Source: an uncultured Collinsella sp.
GTDB lineage: Bacteria > Actinomycetota > Coriobacteriia > Coriobacteriales > Coriobacteriaceae
DNA: 64,000 bases
Assembly: GCA_900557455.1 (NCBI GenBank)
Contig: USSM01000002.1
Span: 29,005 to 93,004 of the forward strand
Reading direction: 5' to 3'
Shown: positions 33,081 to 43,000 of the stretch, piece by piece
Layout: every line of letters starts with the position of its first letter
Position numbering within the stretch: the stretch's first letter is position 1
Translations under genes and position numbers: made by a program
The notes under the pieces: generated by a model
The model's database searches: none
Seen by the model: only the letters and a program-made list of their open reading frames with translations
What the model was told of the DNA's origin: nothing

Positions 33081-36000
33081 ATGCCTGTTCGAATCTATAC
33101 CACCAATGCCGGCACGGATTTGAGCGATGCCGAGTCGTCGTTGCTTGCCGACCTTATTGCCCGCCACGGGCGTGCCGTGTTGCTGGCACCTACGTTTGCC
33201 GAGCTCGACCTGTGCCGTCATGATGCGGCGGAAGCCGGCGTTTCACTGGGTATCGACTACAAGACGCCTACATCGTGGCTTCGCTCGCTTTGGGAGCTTT
33301 TGGGCGACGGGCGCGGTTTCGTCGACAACCTGCAGCGCCAGATGCTGTTCTCGGACATGGTCACGCGTCTCGACGATGCCGACCTGCAGCCACTTTCGCG
33401 CAGCCAGGGCACGGTGCGCATGCTCGCGCGCATGGCCCGCGACGTGCTGCCGGGTGTGGCGGGGACGGGTGCCGAGCGATGCCGTGGCAACAATTGCCAG
33501 CCTGAGCCAAAAAGCGATGCCGAGGCTCGCGTGTTCGAGCTTTTGCGCGCCTACGCGGGCGGTTTGGATCGTCGAGATATGGTCGAGCCCTGCGAGGCGG
33601 CCGACATTATGGCCGGTGCCCTGGCCGATAACCTGCCGGCGTGCACCCGCGCCGTATGCGTGCGCGGTATCACGTCGTTTACGCACGGCCTGCTCGAGCT
33701 GCTGTCTGCCGTGGCGAACAATGGGGGAGAGGTCGTCGTGCTGCTTGCCCGCGAGCAGGCGGCGATGCGCGAGGAGCTTGCCGCGGCATTTGATGCCCGC
33801 GGTGTGCTGTTTGAGATTGCGCCGCTGGGGGAGGACGCCGTCGCGTCTGATGTCGCTTGCGGGACTGCCGCTCAGCCTATCTTTATTGAGGTCGCCGGTC
33901 CCCATGCCCGTGCTCATGTCTATGCGGACGCCGTCGATAAGTTGGTGAAAGCGCACAAGGAGTCCAAGGCCGATAAAGCTACTGCAATGCCCACCGACCC
34001 CGTGCGCGTGCTCGTCGTTTCTGCCCGGGCACCCCAGCTGTTCGGTGAGCTCGCCTCTCGTCTGGCGGCTCGCCATATCGCTGCCGAGACAACTGAGTTC
34101 ACGGCGTTTTCCCAATCCATTGCGGGCAGGCAGTTTGCGGCGCTTGCCGGCCTGATCGAGCGCATGAAGACCGCCGATGAGGGCACGGCGTCAAAGACCG
34201 AGTGGTGGCCCGCGCCGGAGCTTACCGACTGGATCTACAGTCCGCTTTCGGGCGCTGATGCCGTCAATGCCCGTGCCTTCGATAAGAATATGCGTCTCTC
34301 GCGTAGCAAGACTACCGCGAGCGTTAAGAGCCTGCTGCAGAGTGTCCAAGGCCAGGTGAGGGGCGCGCGCAAGGCGGCGAGCGACGACAACTGGTTTAAG
34401 AACGTACCGTGTGTGGTTTCGGACGTGTTCCAGGCGCTGTGGCGTGACAAGCCCGTGACGGCGCTCAAGGCCATGCTTGCCGTTGCCGAGGCGTTGCCCG
34501 ATCGCGCCCTTGGAGGCCTTGACGGTCAGGCTCGTCGCCAGGCGGAGGTGGCCTTGCTGCGCCACGCCATCGACATCCTTATGAATGGCGCCCGCGTGCT
34601 CGACGTGTCGCAGGCCGCGACCGTGCCCGTGCTCGATGGCATTCGCACCAAGGTGGACAAACGTAGCACCGCCTACGATTACGAGACCTACGAGGTTGAC
34701 CGTGCGCCACGTGCTCAGGTTCGTTTTGCTTCGCTTGCCGATGCGGCAGCTCTGCGCCCCGGCAGCTACGATGCCGTACTGTTTGCCGATGTCGATCTGG
34801 ACAGCTATCCGCTCTCGCACGAGGAGGGGCCGCTGGCCACGCTGACGGCGAGCCTTGGTCGCGAGGGCGTGACGCTTGAGCCCGCGGCCTTGCTGCGCGC
34901 GCGCTTTGGCCACGCGATGCAGGCGTCACGCGGCCCGGTTACGCTCGCCCGTGTGACCCACGATCGCCAGGCGCGCGAGTGCTATCCGGCTGCCGTGTGG
35001 ACCGAGTTGCGGGCGCATGCCGAGGCTGACGGCGCTAAGATCGCTGACGACGCTAAGACCGCTGGTGACGCTAAAGCCGCTGGCGCCGACAAGGCGAAGT
35101 GCGTGGGTGAGGGTGATATCGTAAGGGACTTCGATCCCGCGGCAGGCGAAGGTCTCAAGCGCGAGCGCGTGACCTGTGAAGCCCCTCAGCATCTGAGTGC
35201 CGAGGCCGTGCCGTATTTGGTCCTGCGTCGTCGCGATGGCGAGGGCGAGGACGCGCCGCTCGTGCCGCGCCTGACGTCCGCCTCGCAGATCGAGGCCTAT
35301 TCCACCTGCCCGCTGTGCTGGTTCGTCTCGTATCGCGTCAAACCTCAGTCCATCGATGCGGGCTTTGGCAACATGGAGAAGGGCAACTTTGTCCATGACG
35401 TGCTGGAGCACTTGCATGCACGTCTTCCGCAGGAGGGCATGGAGCGCGTGACGCCCATGAATCTGCCGCGCGCGAAGGAGCTGCTGCACGAGGTCTTTGC
35501 CGAGACCCTGGCCGAGCACGCCGGCAAGCGCGGTACCGAGGGCCCGCTGGTGCCGCTCTCTCCAGTGGAGGAGCGCCAGGCGGCCGAGATCTTGCCGCAA
35601 CTGGAGGGCGTGCTCGCCTACGAGTCCGAGGCGCTCGCGCCCTTCGCGCCGCGCTACCTGGAGTTTGCGTTCAACGAGCTCCAGGTCGAGTATGCCGGCT
35701 GGCCGCTCGGCGGGCGCATCGACCGCGTGGATGTGGACGCCGAGAACCGCGCTGTGGTGATTGACTACAAGCATCGTTCGGGTGTCGAGGAGTTTAAGCT
35801 CGCCGACCCCACGGTGCGCGACGAGGAGTCGGGCGAGGCCCCCATCGACGATCCGCGCTGGCTGCCGCCCCATACCCAGACACTCATCTACGCGCAGGCC
35901 ATGCGCCGGGCGCTGGGTCTAGATGCCCGTGCGGCGCTCTATTTTTCGACCAAGGGCGGCAAGCCCGCACTGCGTGGTGCCGCAAGTGCCGAGTTGCTCG

Positions 36001-36230
36001 AGGAAGAGCGCGGCGACGGCCGCATTCCGGGCCTCAAGAAGGGCTTTCCGGGCGAGGGCGGCAACATGGACTTCGATGCGCTGCTCGACCGCGTGGAGAC
36101 CGGCATTGCCGAGCGCCTGCGCGAGCTCGAGGCGGGCAACGTTGCCGCTGTCGACCCAACGTCGGCTCAGGCCGCGCATGCGCGCTGCTCGTATAACCAC
36201 GAAGGAACGTTTGTAAGGAGGGACGTGTAG
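33081..36230 (+). CDS. addB: AddB-like PD-(D/E)XK nuclease subunit
   Basis: A 1049-aa protein. The N-terminal ~700 residues look like a degenerate helicase fold with no Walker A motif. A RecB-type nuclease domain follows, with SASQIEAYSTCPLCWF, then GGRIDRVDVDAENRAVVIDYKH carrying the metal-binding Asp and the DYK motif. AddAB/RecBCD-type enzymes process double-strand breaks for recombination. The gene runs directly into the AddA-like helicase gene (three-base gap). Oddities: the four-cysteine Fe-S staple of B. subtilis AddB is not obvious, since only one Cys remains in the C-terminal tail (ARCSYNHEGTF). GGAGG lies close to ATG 33081. Confident on the family; the exact subtype is less sure. 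Confidence 0.8.
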   Translation: MPVRIYTTNAGTDLSDAESSLLADLIARHGRAVLLAPTFAELDLCRHDAAEAGVSLGIDYKTPTSWLRSLWELLGDGRGFVDNLQRQMLFSDMVTRLDDADLQPLSRSQGTVRMLARMARDVLPGVAGTGAERCRGNNCQPEPKSDAEARVFELLRAYAGGLDRRDMVEPCEAADIMAGALADNLPACTRAVCVRGITSFTHGLLELLSAVANNGGEVVVLLAREQAAMREELAAAFDARGVLFEIAPLGEDAVASDVACGTAAQPIFIEVAGPHARAHVYADAVDKLVKAHKESKADKATAMPTDPVRVLVVSARAPQLFGELASRLAARHIAAETTEFTAFSQSIAGRQFAALAGLIERMKTADEGTASKTEWWPAPELTDWIYSPLSGADAVNARAFDKNMRLSRSKTTASVKSLLQSVQGQVRGARKAASDDNWFKNVPCVVSDVFQALWRDKPVTALKAMLAVAEALPDRALGGLDGQARRQAEVALLRHAIDILMNGARVLDVSQAATVPVLDGIRTKVDKRSTAYDYETYEVDRAPRAQVRFASLADAAALRPGSYDAVLFADVDLDSYPLSHEEGPLATLTASLGREGVTLEPAALLRARFGHAMQASRGPVTLARVTHDRQARECYPAAVWTELRAHAEADGAKIADDAKTAGDAKAAGADKAKCVGEGDIVRDFDPAAGEGLKRERVTCEAPQHLSAEAVPYLVLRRRDGEGEDAPLVPRLTSASQIEAYSTCPLCWFVSYRVKPQSIDAGFGNMEKGNFVHDVLEHLHARLPQEGMERVTPMNLPRAKELLHEVFAETLAEHAGKRGTEGPLVPLSPVEERQAAEILPQLEGVLAYESEALAPFAPRYLEFAFNELQVEYAGWPLGGRIDRVDVDAENRAVVIDYKHRSGVEEFKLADPTVRDEESGEAPIDDPRWLPPHTQTLIYAQAMRRALGLDARAALYFSTKGGKPALRGAASAELLEEERGDGRIPGLKKGFPGEGGNMDFDALLDRVETGIAERLRELEAGNVAAVDPTSAQAAHARCSYNHEGTFVRRDV

Positions 36231-36233
36231 ACC

Positions 36234-39200
36234 ATGGATCTTTCGACCTTGATGCCGCAACAGCTGCAAGTCGTCAAAACGCTCGACCGCCCGCTGTTTG
36301 TCTCGGCGGGTGCCGGCTCGGGCAAGACCTTTACCCTCACGCGCCGCATCGTCTATGCGCTCTCGCCCGAATCCGGTCCGTTTGTCGAGCATCTGGACCA
36401 GGTGCTCGCCATTACCTTTACCAAAGACGCCGCGGCCGAGATCCGCGACCGCGTGCGCCGTGCGCTTATCGACGAGGGGATGGACGAAGAGGCCCTGACG
36501 GTCGATGACGCTTGGATCTCGACCATTCACGGCATGTGTTCGCGCATTCTGCGCGCGCATGCGTTGGAGCTGGGCATCGATCCCGAGTTCACGGTGCTCA
36601 CCGATACCGACGAGCTTATGGATCAGGCTGTCGAGCATGTGCTGGGGCGCGCGACGGCGCCCGATGCCGCGCCCGAGCTCGCCACTTCGCTTAAGGCCCT
36701 CTACGCCTGGTATCCCATGGCGGGCGAGGGCGGGACGTTTGGCGCCGGTACCACCATCAAAGGCCTGGTGCGCGACTTGCTGGAGCTATCGAGCCAGCTT
36801 CCGGGCGGCATGGACGATGTGTGCGTGGCGCGCGGCCAGGCCGACACCTCGGCGCTTGCCGATGCCTATCGTGCGGCGCTGGGCGCAAGCAAGGCCACGA
36901 CCGAGAAAGCGCAGGTGGCACTCGACGCCATCGACGCGTTTGAGGCGAGCGGCAAAACCATGGAGGATGCGGCGCGACTCATGATGTCGTGCAGTATGCC
37001 TCGGGCGAGCAAGGCGTTTCCTAAGGAGCAGGTGGAGCTACTCAAGGCCGAGGCCGCCGATGCGTTTATCAATATCGTGCTTGCCTGCGGCGGCCCGGCG
37101 CTCGATGCGCTGGTGGGGCTTGCCCGTGCCGTAGAGGCGGAGTACCGTGCGCTCAAGGCCGACCAGTCCGCGCTCGATAACAATGACCTGCTGCGCATGG
37201 CGTACGAGGCGCTGCGCGACTACCCGGCTATTCGAGCTGCCTATGAGGGCCGCTTTAAGATGGTCATGATCGACGAGTTCCAAGATACCGACCAGATGCA
37301 GGTCGATCTGATTCGCTATTTGACGGGTGCGGGCGAGCGCGCGCTGTGCACGGTGGGCGATGCGCAGCAGTCGATCTATCGCTTCCGTGGTGCCGAGGTC
37401 GAGGTGTTTCGCCGCCAGGAGCGCAAGGTGGGTTCGACGACGGCGTCCGAGACGGTCACCACGTCCGATGCTCCCGCCGGCGAGCTCGTCAAACTCGTGC
37501 GCAACTTCCGCAGCCACGACGAGGTGCTGCGCTATGTGGCGCGCGTCTTTGACGGCGACACCGGTGGTTTGATGCAGGGGTTCTTGGATCTTGAACCGAG
37601 CGACAAACGCAAGGACATGCTCAAGGCAAAGGCTTCGCGCCGCCAGGCGCTGTTCGTTGCCGGCGGCAGTATGCAGGAGCGCACGCAGGCCAAGGCCCGT
37701 GCGATCGCCGAGCGATTCCATGCGCTTGCCGATGCCGGCCAGCCCCAGGGCGGCATGGTGCTGCTGCTGGGTCGCATGACCAATGCCGACGTCTACGCGC
37801 AGGCCTTCCGCGACCAAGGACTCGACTGCGTCATCGCAGGCGGCTCGGTCTTTGCCCAGGCGGCCGAGGTGCAGACGGTGCGTGCCCTGGTCTGCGCGCT
37901 CGCCAATCCGGCCGATACGGCCCAAGGCCTTATGCCGTTGCTGGCCTCGCCGATGTTTGCACTCGGCGCCCAGGAGTTCCTGGCGCTGGCGACCAAGCTC
38001 GACGAGCAGACGGGCGAGACGTCGCGCCGCAATATCGATGTGGGCATCATGAGCGATTCCGATGTGCCGGGTTTGCAGAACCTGCCGCTCGTGACGCGTG
38101 CCCGCGAGGTGCTGCGCTACGCGCTTCGTCGCGTGGGACGCGATTCGTTCGCCGCCATCGCGCGCGATGTGGTCAATGCCTCCGGCTGGTTCGTGCGTCT
38201 GGCGCAGCGCGGCCCCGAGGGCAAGGCCATTTCCGCCAACGTGCTCAAGGCGCTCGACGCCGTGGCCGAGGCAGAGGCCGAGCTCGGCAATTCTCCGCGC
38301 TCCATCGCGCTCGCCTTCGACCGCTTCTTGGCGGGCAAGGAGGCCCCGGGCGCCCTCAACGAGGAGGGCGACGGCGCGGTGCGCATCATGACCGTGCATG
38401 CGTCCAAGGGCCTGGAGTATCCGGTTGTAGCGGTTGCCGAGTGTTTTGGCGTGCGCAAATCGTCCGGTGCGGCACAAATGGGTCGCGTCGACGGTGGGGC
38501 GCAAGTCGTGGCGCTGCCGGCTCGTTTCGATGGCGTTAAGCTTGCCGACGGGACCTTCGTGAAGGGCGATGACGTCAAAAAGCAGTTTGAACACGCGTTT
38601 AAGGGCAAGGGCACGTCGCTGTGGTTGCCGCCGGAGCTCATGGAGGACGTCTGCGCGACGGGCTCTCCCGCCGAGGCATTTGCCCGCCTGCGTAACGACG
38701 ACCTGCAGCTTTCGCTCGAGGAGCGGGCTCGTCTGCTCTATGTCGCCATGACGCGAGCGCGCGAGTTGCTCATTCTGGCGATGGATGCCGGCGTGAGCCG
38801 CGGCAAGGTGATGGCGCCGACCTTCGATGTCGAGACGGATCTGACCTACGACGTGCTGCGCCGCATCCTGCCGACCGATAGTCTGGACATGCCGCAGCTC
38901 GATAGCGACCGTCTGGTGTTCGACAACTCCCAGCCGGGCGACTACGAGCTCATCTCGCTGGCGGACTTTACGTTTGGTGAGCAGGCGTTTGAGGCTAACG
39001 CTTCGCTGGATGCCGAGGGCAGGCTCGTTCGCGGCGATGTCGATGTCGCTGATAATGCTGCGCACTCAACTGTGCCCGGTCCTGCCGACCCCAAGCCCGA
39101 TGCGTTTGAGCTCGTGTATCCCCAGGCAGTGGGCGTGCGCATGGGCATCTGTCCGTTCCCGGTGCGTGACTCGTATAGCTACTCGTCAATTGCCGTGGCG

Positions 39201-39860
39201 CTGCATGCCGAGTCCGAGGACCGTGCCGCCGAGGCGCTTGTTCCCATGGACGAGTCCGGCGATGATGCGGAGTCGGATGGCTCGGAGATGGCCGATGCGG
39301 ACGTGGCTGCTGTCGAGCCCGCCGGCAACCCCATGGCGCTGGGCTCGGCCTTCCACGCCGCTTGCCAGTGGCTCATCGAGATGGGTGCCGATGCGCTGCC
39401 CGTTGAGCGTGCCGACGCCCTGGCTCGCTTGTGGCGCCTGACGCCGGAACAGCGCGAGCGCTTCGATGTCGCTCTGGATCGCTGGCTCAAGTCGTCGGTT
39501 CGTGCCGAGCTGCTCGCGTGGCCGTGCATCCGTGCCGAGGTGCCGTTCTTCTCGCTGGGCTGCGAGGACGAGGATATCGCCCGCTACGGCGCCTATGCCG
39601 AGGGCGCCATCGATGCCTTGGCAACCGACCCGGCGGATCCGTCGCGCGCACTGGTCATCGACTACAAGACGGGTGGCACGCCGGATGAGACGCCGGAGCA
39701 GCTGCTCGAGAAACACGCCTTGCAGGCGCGCGTTTACGCCGACGTTCTGCACAAGGCGGGCTTTGAGGTCGTGACCGTCAAGTTCGTTCGCGTGGAGCGG
39801 GCGAATCCAACCATCTTCGTCAATCCCGCCGAACCTCAAGTGGTCACCTACAACCTCTAG
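36234..39860 (+). CDS. addA: AddA-like UvrD/RecB helicase-nuclease subunit
   Basis: A 1208-aa superfamily 1 helicase with a C-terminal nuclease. Walker A is SAGAGSGKTFTL (24-35), Walker B MVMIDEFQDTDQMQ, motif III VGDAQQSIYRFRGA, motif V TVHASKGLEYPVVAV, and motif VI YVAMTRARELL. The C-terminal PD-(D/E)XK domain shows GAIDALATD and ALVIDYKTGG. It would translocate on broken DNA ends and, with its partner upstream, resect them for RecA. AAGGAGG lies ahead of ATG 36234 inside the end of addB, so translation is coupled. No SOS box was found in front of the pair. Palindrome A copy 3 follows the stop. Confidence 0.88.
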   Translation: MDLSTLMPQQLQVVKTLDRPLFVSAGAGSGKTFTLTRRIVYALSPESGPFVEHLDQVLAITFTKDAAAEIRDRVRRALIDEGMDEEALTVDDAWISTIHGMCSRILRAHALELGIDPEFTVLTDTDELMDQAVEHVLGRATAPDAAPELATSLKALYAWYPMAGEGGTFGAGTTIKGLVRDLLELSSQLPGGMDDVCVARGQADTSALADAYRAALGASKATTEKAQVALDAIDAFEASGKTMEDAARLMMSCSMPRASKAFPKEQVELLKAEAADAFINIVLACGGPALDALVGLARAVEAEYRALKADQSALDNNDLLRMAYEALRDYPAIRAAYEGRFKMVMIDEFQDTDQMQVDLIRYLTGAGERALCTVGDAQQSIYRFRGAEVEVFRRQERKVGSTTASETVTTSDAPAGELVKLVRNFRSHDEVLRYVARVFDGDTGGLMQGFLDLEPSDKRKDMLKAKASRRQALFVAGGSMQERTQAKARAIAERFHALADAGQPQGGMVLLLGRMTNADVYAQAFRDQGLDCVIAGGSVFAQAAEVQTVRALVCALANPADTAQGLMPLLASPMFALGAQEFLALATKLDEQTGETSRRNIDVGIMSDSDVPGLQNLPLVTRAREVLRYALRRVGRDSFAAIARDVVNASGWFVRLAQRGPEGKAISANVLKALDAVAEAEAELGNSPRSIALAFDRFLAGKEAPGALNEEGDGAVRIMTVHASKGLEYPVVAVAECFGVRKSSGAAQMGRVDGGAQVVALPARFDGVKLADGTFVKGDDVKKQFEHAFKGKGTSLWLPPELMEDVCATGSPAEAFARLRNDDLQLSLEERARLLYVAMTRARELLILAMDAGVSRGKVMAPTFDVETDLTYDVLRRILPTDSLDMPQLDSDRLVFDNSQPGDYELISLADFTFGEQAFEANASLDAEGRLVRGDVDVADNAAHSTVPGPADPKPDAFELVYPQAVGVRMGICPFPVRDSYSYSSIAVALHAESEDRAAEALVPMDESGDDAESDGSEMADADVAAVEPAGNPMALGSAFHAACQWLIEMGADALPVERADALARLWRLTPEQRERFDVALDRWLKSSVRAELLAWPCIRAEVPFFSLGCEDEDIARYGAYAEGAIDALATDPADPSRALVIDYKTGGTPDETPEQLLEKHALQARVYADVLHKAGFEVVTVKFVRVERANPTIFVNPAEPQVVTYNL

Positions 39861-39870
39861 TCCTCAGATA

Positions 39871-39937
39871 ACTTGCGGTGGAATACGGACTGTTTTGGTC
39901 AAAAAAGCCGCCAAACAGTCCGCATTTCACCGCAACT
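39871..39937. repeat. Palindromic repeat A, copy 3 (diverged)
   Basis: Arms of 25 bases (39871-39895 and 39913-39937) with three mismatches, starting ACTTGCGGTGGAATACGGAC; clearly related to copies 1 and 2. It may act as the terminator of the addBA operon. Confidence 0.8.
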
Positions 39938-39992
39938 GCAAGAGGAGCCGTGTGGGTTTGGGCTAGGTTCGGGTGCCGTCCGCGCTGTGCGG

Positions 39993-40034
39993 TAGAATCG
40001 TAACCCTAAGATCACGAACCCGCATCGGAGCTCA
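39993..40034 (+). promoter_or_regulatory. Probable dnaE promoter -10 and ribosome site
   Basis: TAGAAT (39993-39998) in the context GGTAGAATCG resembles other -10 boxes in this window (for example ahead of the Rrf2 gene and at 54402). A GGAG ribosome site precedes ATG 40039. No good -35 is seen. Confidence 0.45.
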
Positions 40035-40038
40035 TTAC

Positions 40039-43000
40039 ATGGCATTCGTCCATCTGCACAATCACACTGTTTTCTCCATGCTCGACGGCGCAACCCGTAT
40101 CCAGGATATGGTCAACCGTGCCGTTGAGCTTGGCATGCCCGCCGTTGCCATTACCGACCACGGCTACATGTATGGCGTGCCCGACCTGGCGCTGGCCTGC
40201 GACGCCGTTAACCACAACACGCCCGAGTACAAAACCTGGAGTCACGACAAGGCCTTCTTGGAAAAGGACCGCCGCGACGAGCTGGTGGAGCCCGATCCCG
40301 AGGAAAGCCCGCGCGAGCATGCCCAGTATGTGAAGGACATGGCCATGTGGGACGAGAAGGGCAACATCGACGAGCTCAAGCCGCCCCTGGTCATCAAACC
40401 CATCTTTGGCTGCGAGGTCTACTTTACGCCGGACGAGACGCTCGCCCGCGACCATAAGCCCGAGCTCTACCACATGATTCTTCTGGCCAAGGACCAGGAG
40501 GGCTACGTCAACCTGATGCAGACGGTCTCCGAGGCCGCTGTGCAGGGATTTTACTACAAGCCGCGCGTGACGCTCGACAACCTGCGTCGCCATGCCAAGG
40601 GTATGATCTGCACGAGCGCCTGCATCGCGGGCATCATTCCCAAATACATCGACCGCGGTGACATGGAGGGCGCCATCAAGTGGGCCGAGACCTTCCGCGA
40701 CACTTTCGACCCTGGCGACTTTTACATCGAGATCCAGGAACACGGCATTACCACCGACAACGGCCTGACCGACGAGCAGATGGACCGCACGCTCATCGAC
40801 ATTGCCAAACAGGTGGGTGTCAAGGTCATCGCCACCAACGACTTTCACTACCTGCGCCGCGAGGACGCGCCCGTACAGGACGTCATCATGTGCATCGGCA
40901 TGAACGCCAAGGTCGACGACCCCAACCGCATGCGCATGACCGGCTCGGAGTTTTACATGAAGACCGAGGAGGAGATGCGGGCGATGTTCCCGTATTGCCC
41001 CGAGGCCTGCGACAACACGCTCGAGATCGCCGACAAGTGCTACGTGGAGCTGGACTGGGATTCCATCATCCTGCCGCGCTTCCCGCTGCTCGACCCCGGC
41101 GAGACGCACGAGAGCCAGTTCCGCCGCGAGTGCGAGAAGGGCCTGCGCCAACACTATGGCGATGACTGGGCCACACGCGAAATCGGTGGCGTCAACATCA
41201 AAGAGCGCTTTGAGTACGAATACAAGGTCATCTGCGACAAGGGCTTTGCTGCCTACTTCTTGATCGTTGCCGAGTACGTGCAATGGGCCAAGGACAACGG
41301 CATCGGCGTCGGCCCCGGCCGTGGCTCGGCCGCCGGCGCTATCGTCGCCTACGCCATGAACATCACCGCGTTCGACCCGCTCGAGAACGGCCTGATGTTC
41401 GAGAGGTTCCTGTCCCCGCAGCGTACCGAGATGCCCGATATCGATATGGACTTCGACGATGAGCGGCGCCTCGAGGTCGTGGAGCACGTTCGCCAGCTCT
41501 ACGGCCCCGAGAAGGTCACCCACGTTATCACCTACTCGACCATCAAGGCCAAGCAGGCCATCAACGATGCCGCGCGCGTTCTGGACTATCCGGTCTACAT
41601 GGGCCAGCGCCTGTCCAAGATGGTCTCGAGCGACCCCAAGGTCAAGCTCAAGCAGGTACTCGAAAAACAACCCGGCAAAGAGGATCTGTTTAACCCCGAC
41701 TTTGCTGAGGCCTATAAAAAGGACGACGACGCCCGCCGCATCATCGACACGGCGCTCTCGATTGAGGGTCTCACCCGTGGCGAGGGCGTGCACGCGTGCG
41801 CCGTTCTGATCTGCCGCGACCCCGTCAACGAGCATGTGCCCACCAAGCTCGATACCAAGGGCGGCGTCGAGATTACCCAGTACGAGGGCCATACCGTTGC
41901 CGACATGGGCCTGCTCAAGATGGACTTCCTGGGCCTGCGCACGCTGACGGTTATCTCCAAGGCCAAGGCCAACATCAAAAAGAACTTCGGCATCGACATC
42001 AAAGAGGAAGAGATTCCCTTTGACGATCCCGAAATCTTTAAGCTCATGGGCTCCGGTCACACCGCCGGCGTCTTCCAGGTCGAGTCCGCCGGCATGACGG
42101 CCACGATCAAGAACATGAAGCCCACCGAGTACAAGCACGTCGTGGCATTGATCGCTCTATACCGCCCGGGCCCGCTGGGCGCCGGCATGGTCTCGTCCTA
42201 CATCAACCGTATGAACGGCAAGGAGCCGGCCGTCTCCTACGACGATCGCCTGGACGACATCCTGGGTGAAACCTACGGCACCATGGTCTACCAGGAGCAG
42301 GTTATGCTCATCTCCGTCGAGATGTGCGGCTTCTCCAAGGGCGAATCGGACTCGCGTATCCGTAAGCCCGTGGCTAAGAAAAAGATCAAGCTGCTCACCT
42401 CGACGGTGCTCCACTGGGAGGATGGCTCGGACGAGACCACCTACGACCACTGGATGAACGGCGCTATCAAGAACAACTACACGCGCGAGGTCGCCCAGAA
42501 GATTTGGGACGATGTTCTCGAGTTCGCGTCCTACGCCTTTAACAAGTCGCACTCCGCCGGCTACGCCATCCTGGTTATGCAGACGGCGTGGCTCAAGGCG
42601 CACTATCCGCACGAGTACATGGCGGCCGTTCTGACGTCCTATACGGGCAAGACCGACAAGATCGTTCACTACGTCTCGGCGTGCCGTCACGACGGCATCC
42701 CCGTGCTGTCGCCAGATGTCAACGAGTCCGGTACTGAGTTCACGGCTACCAAGGAGGGCGTGCGCTTTGGTCTGGCCGGCATCCGCGGCGTGGGCACCGG
42801 CGTGGCGCAGGCGATTATCGCCGAGCGCGAGGCGGGTGGTCCGTTTAAGACGCTGCACGACTTTGTCGAGCGCGTGGACTCGAGCCAGGCCAACCGCCGT
42901 GTGATCGAATCGCTCATCAAGGCAGGCGCCTTCGACTCCACGGGGTATCCGCGTCGCCAGATGATGCACTTTGTGGATAAGAACAACCCCGAGAACATCA

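Noticed and set aside
40012..42138. 708-aa open frame antisense to dnaE
   Set aside because: Shadow of a strongly biased coding region; low-complexity Val/Gly/Asp product and no ribosome site.
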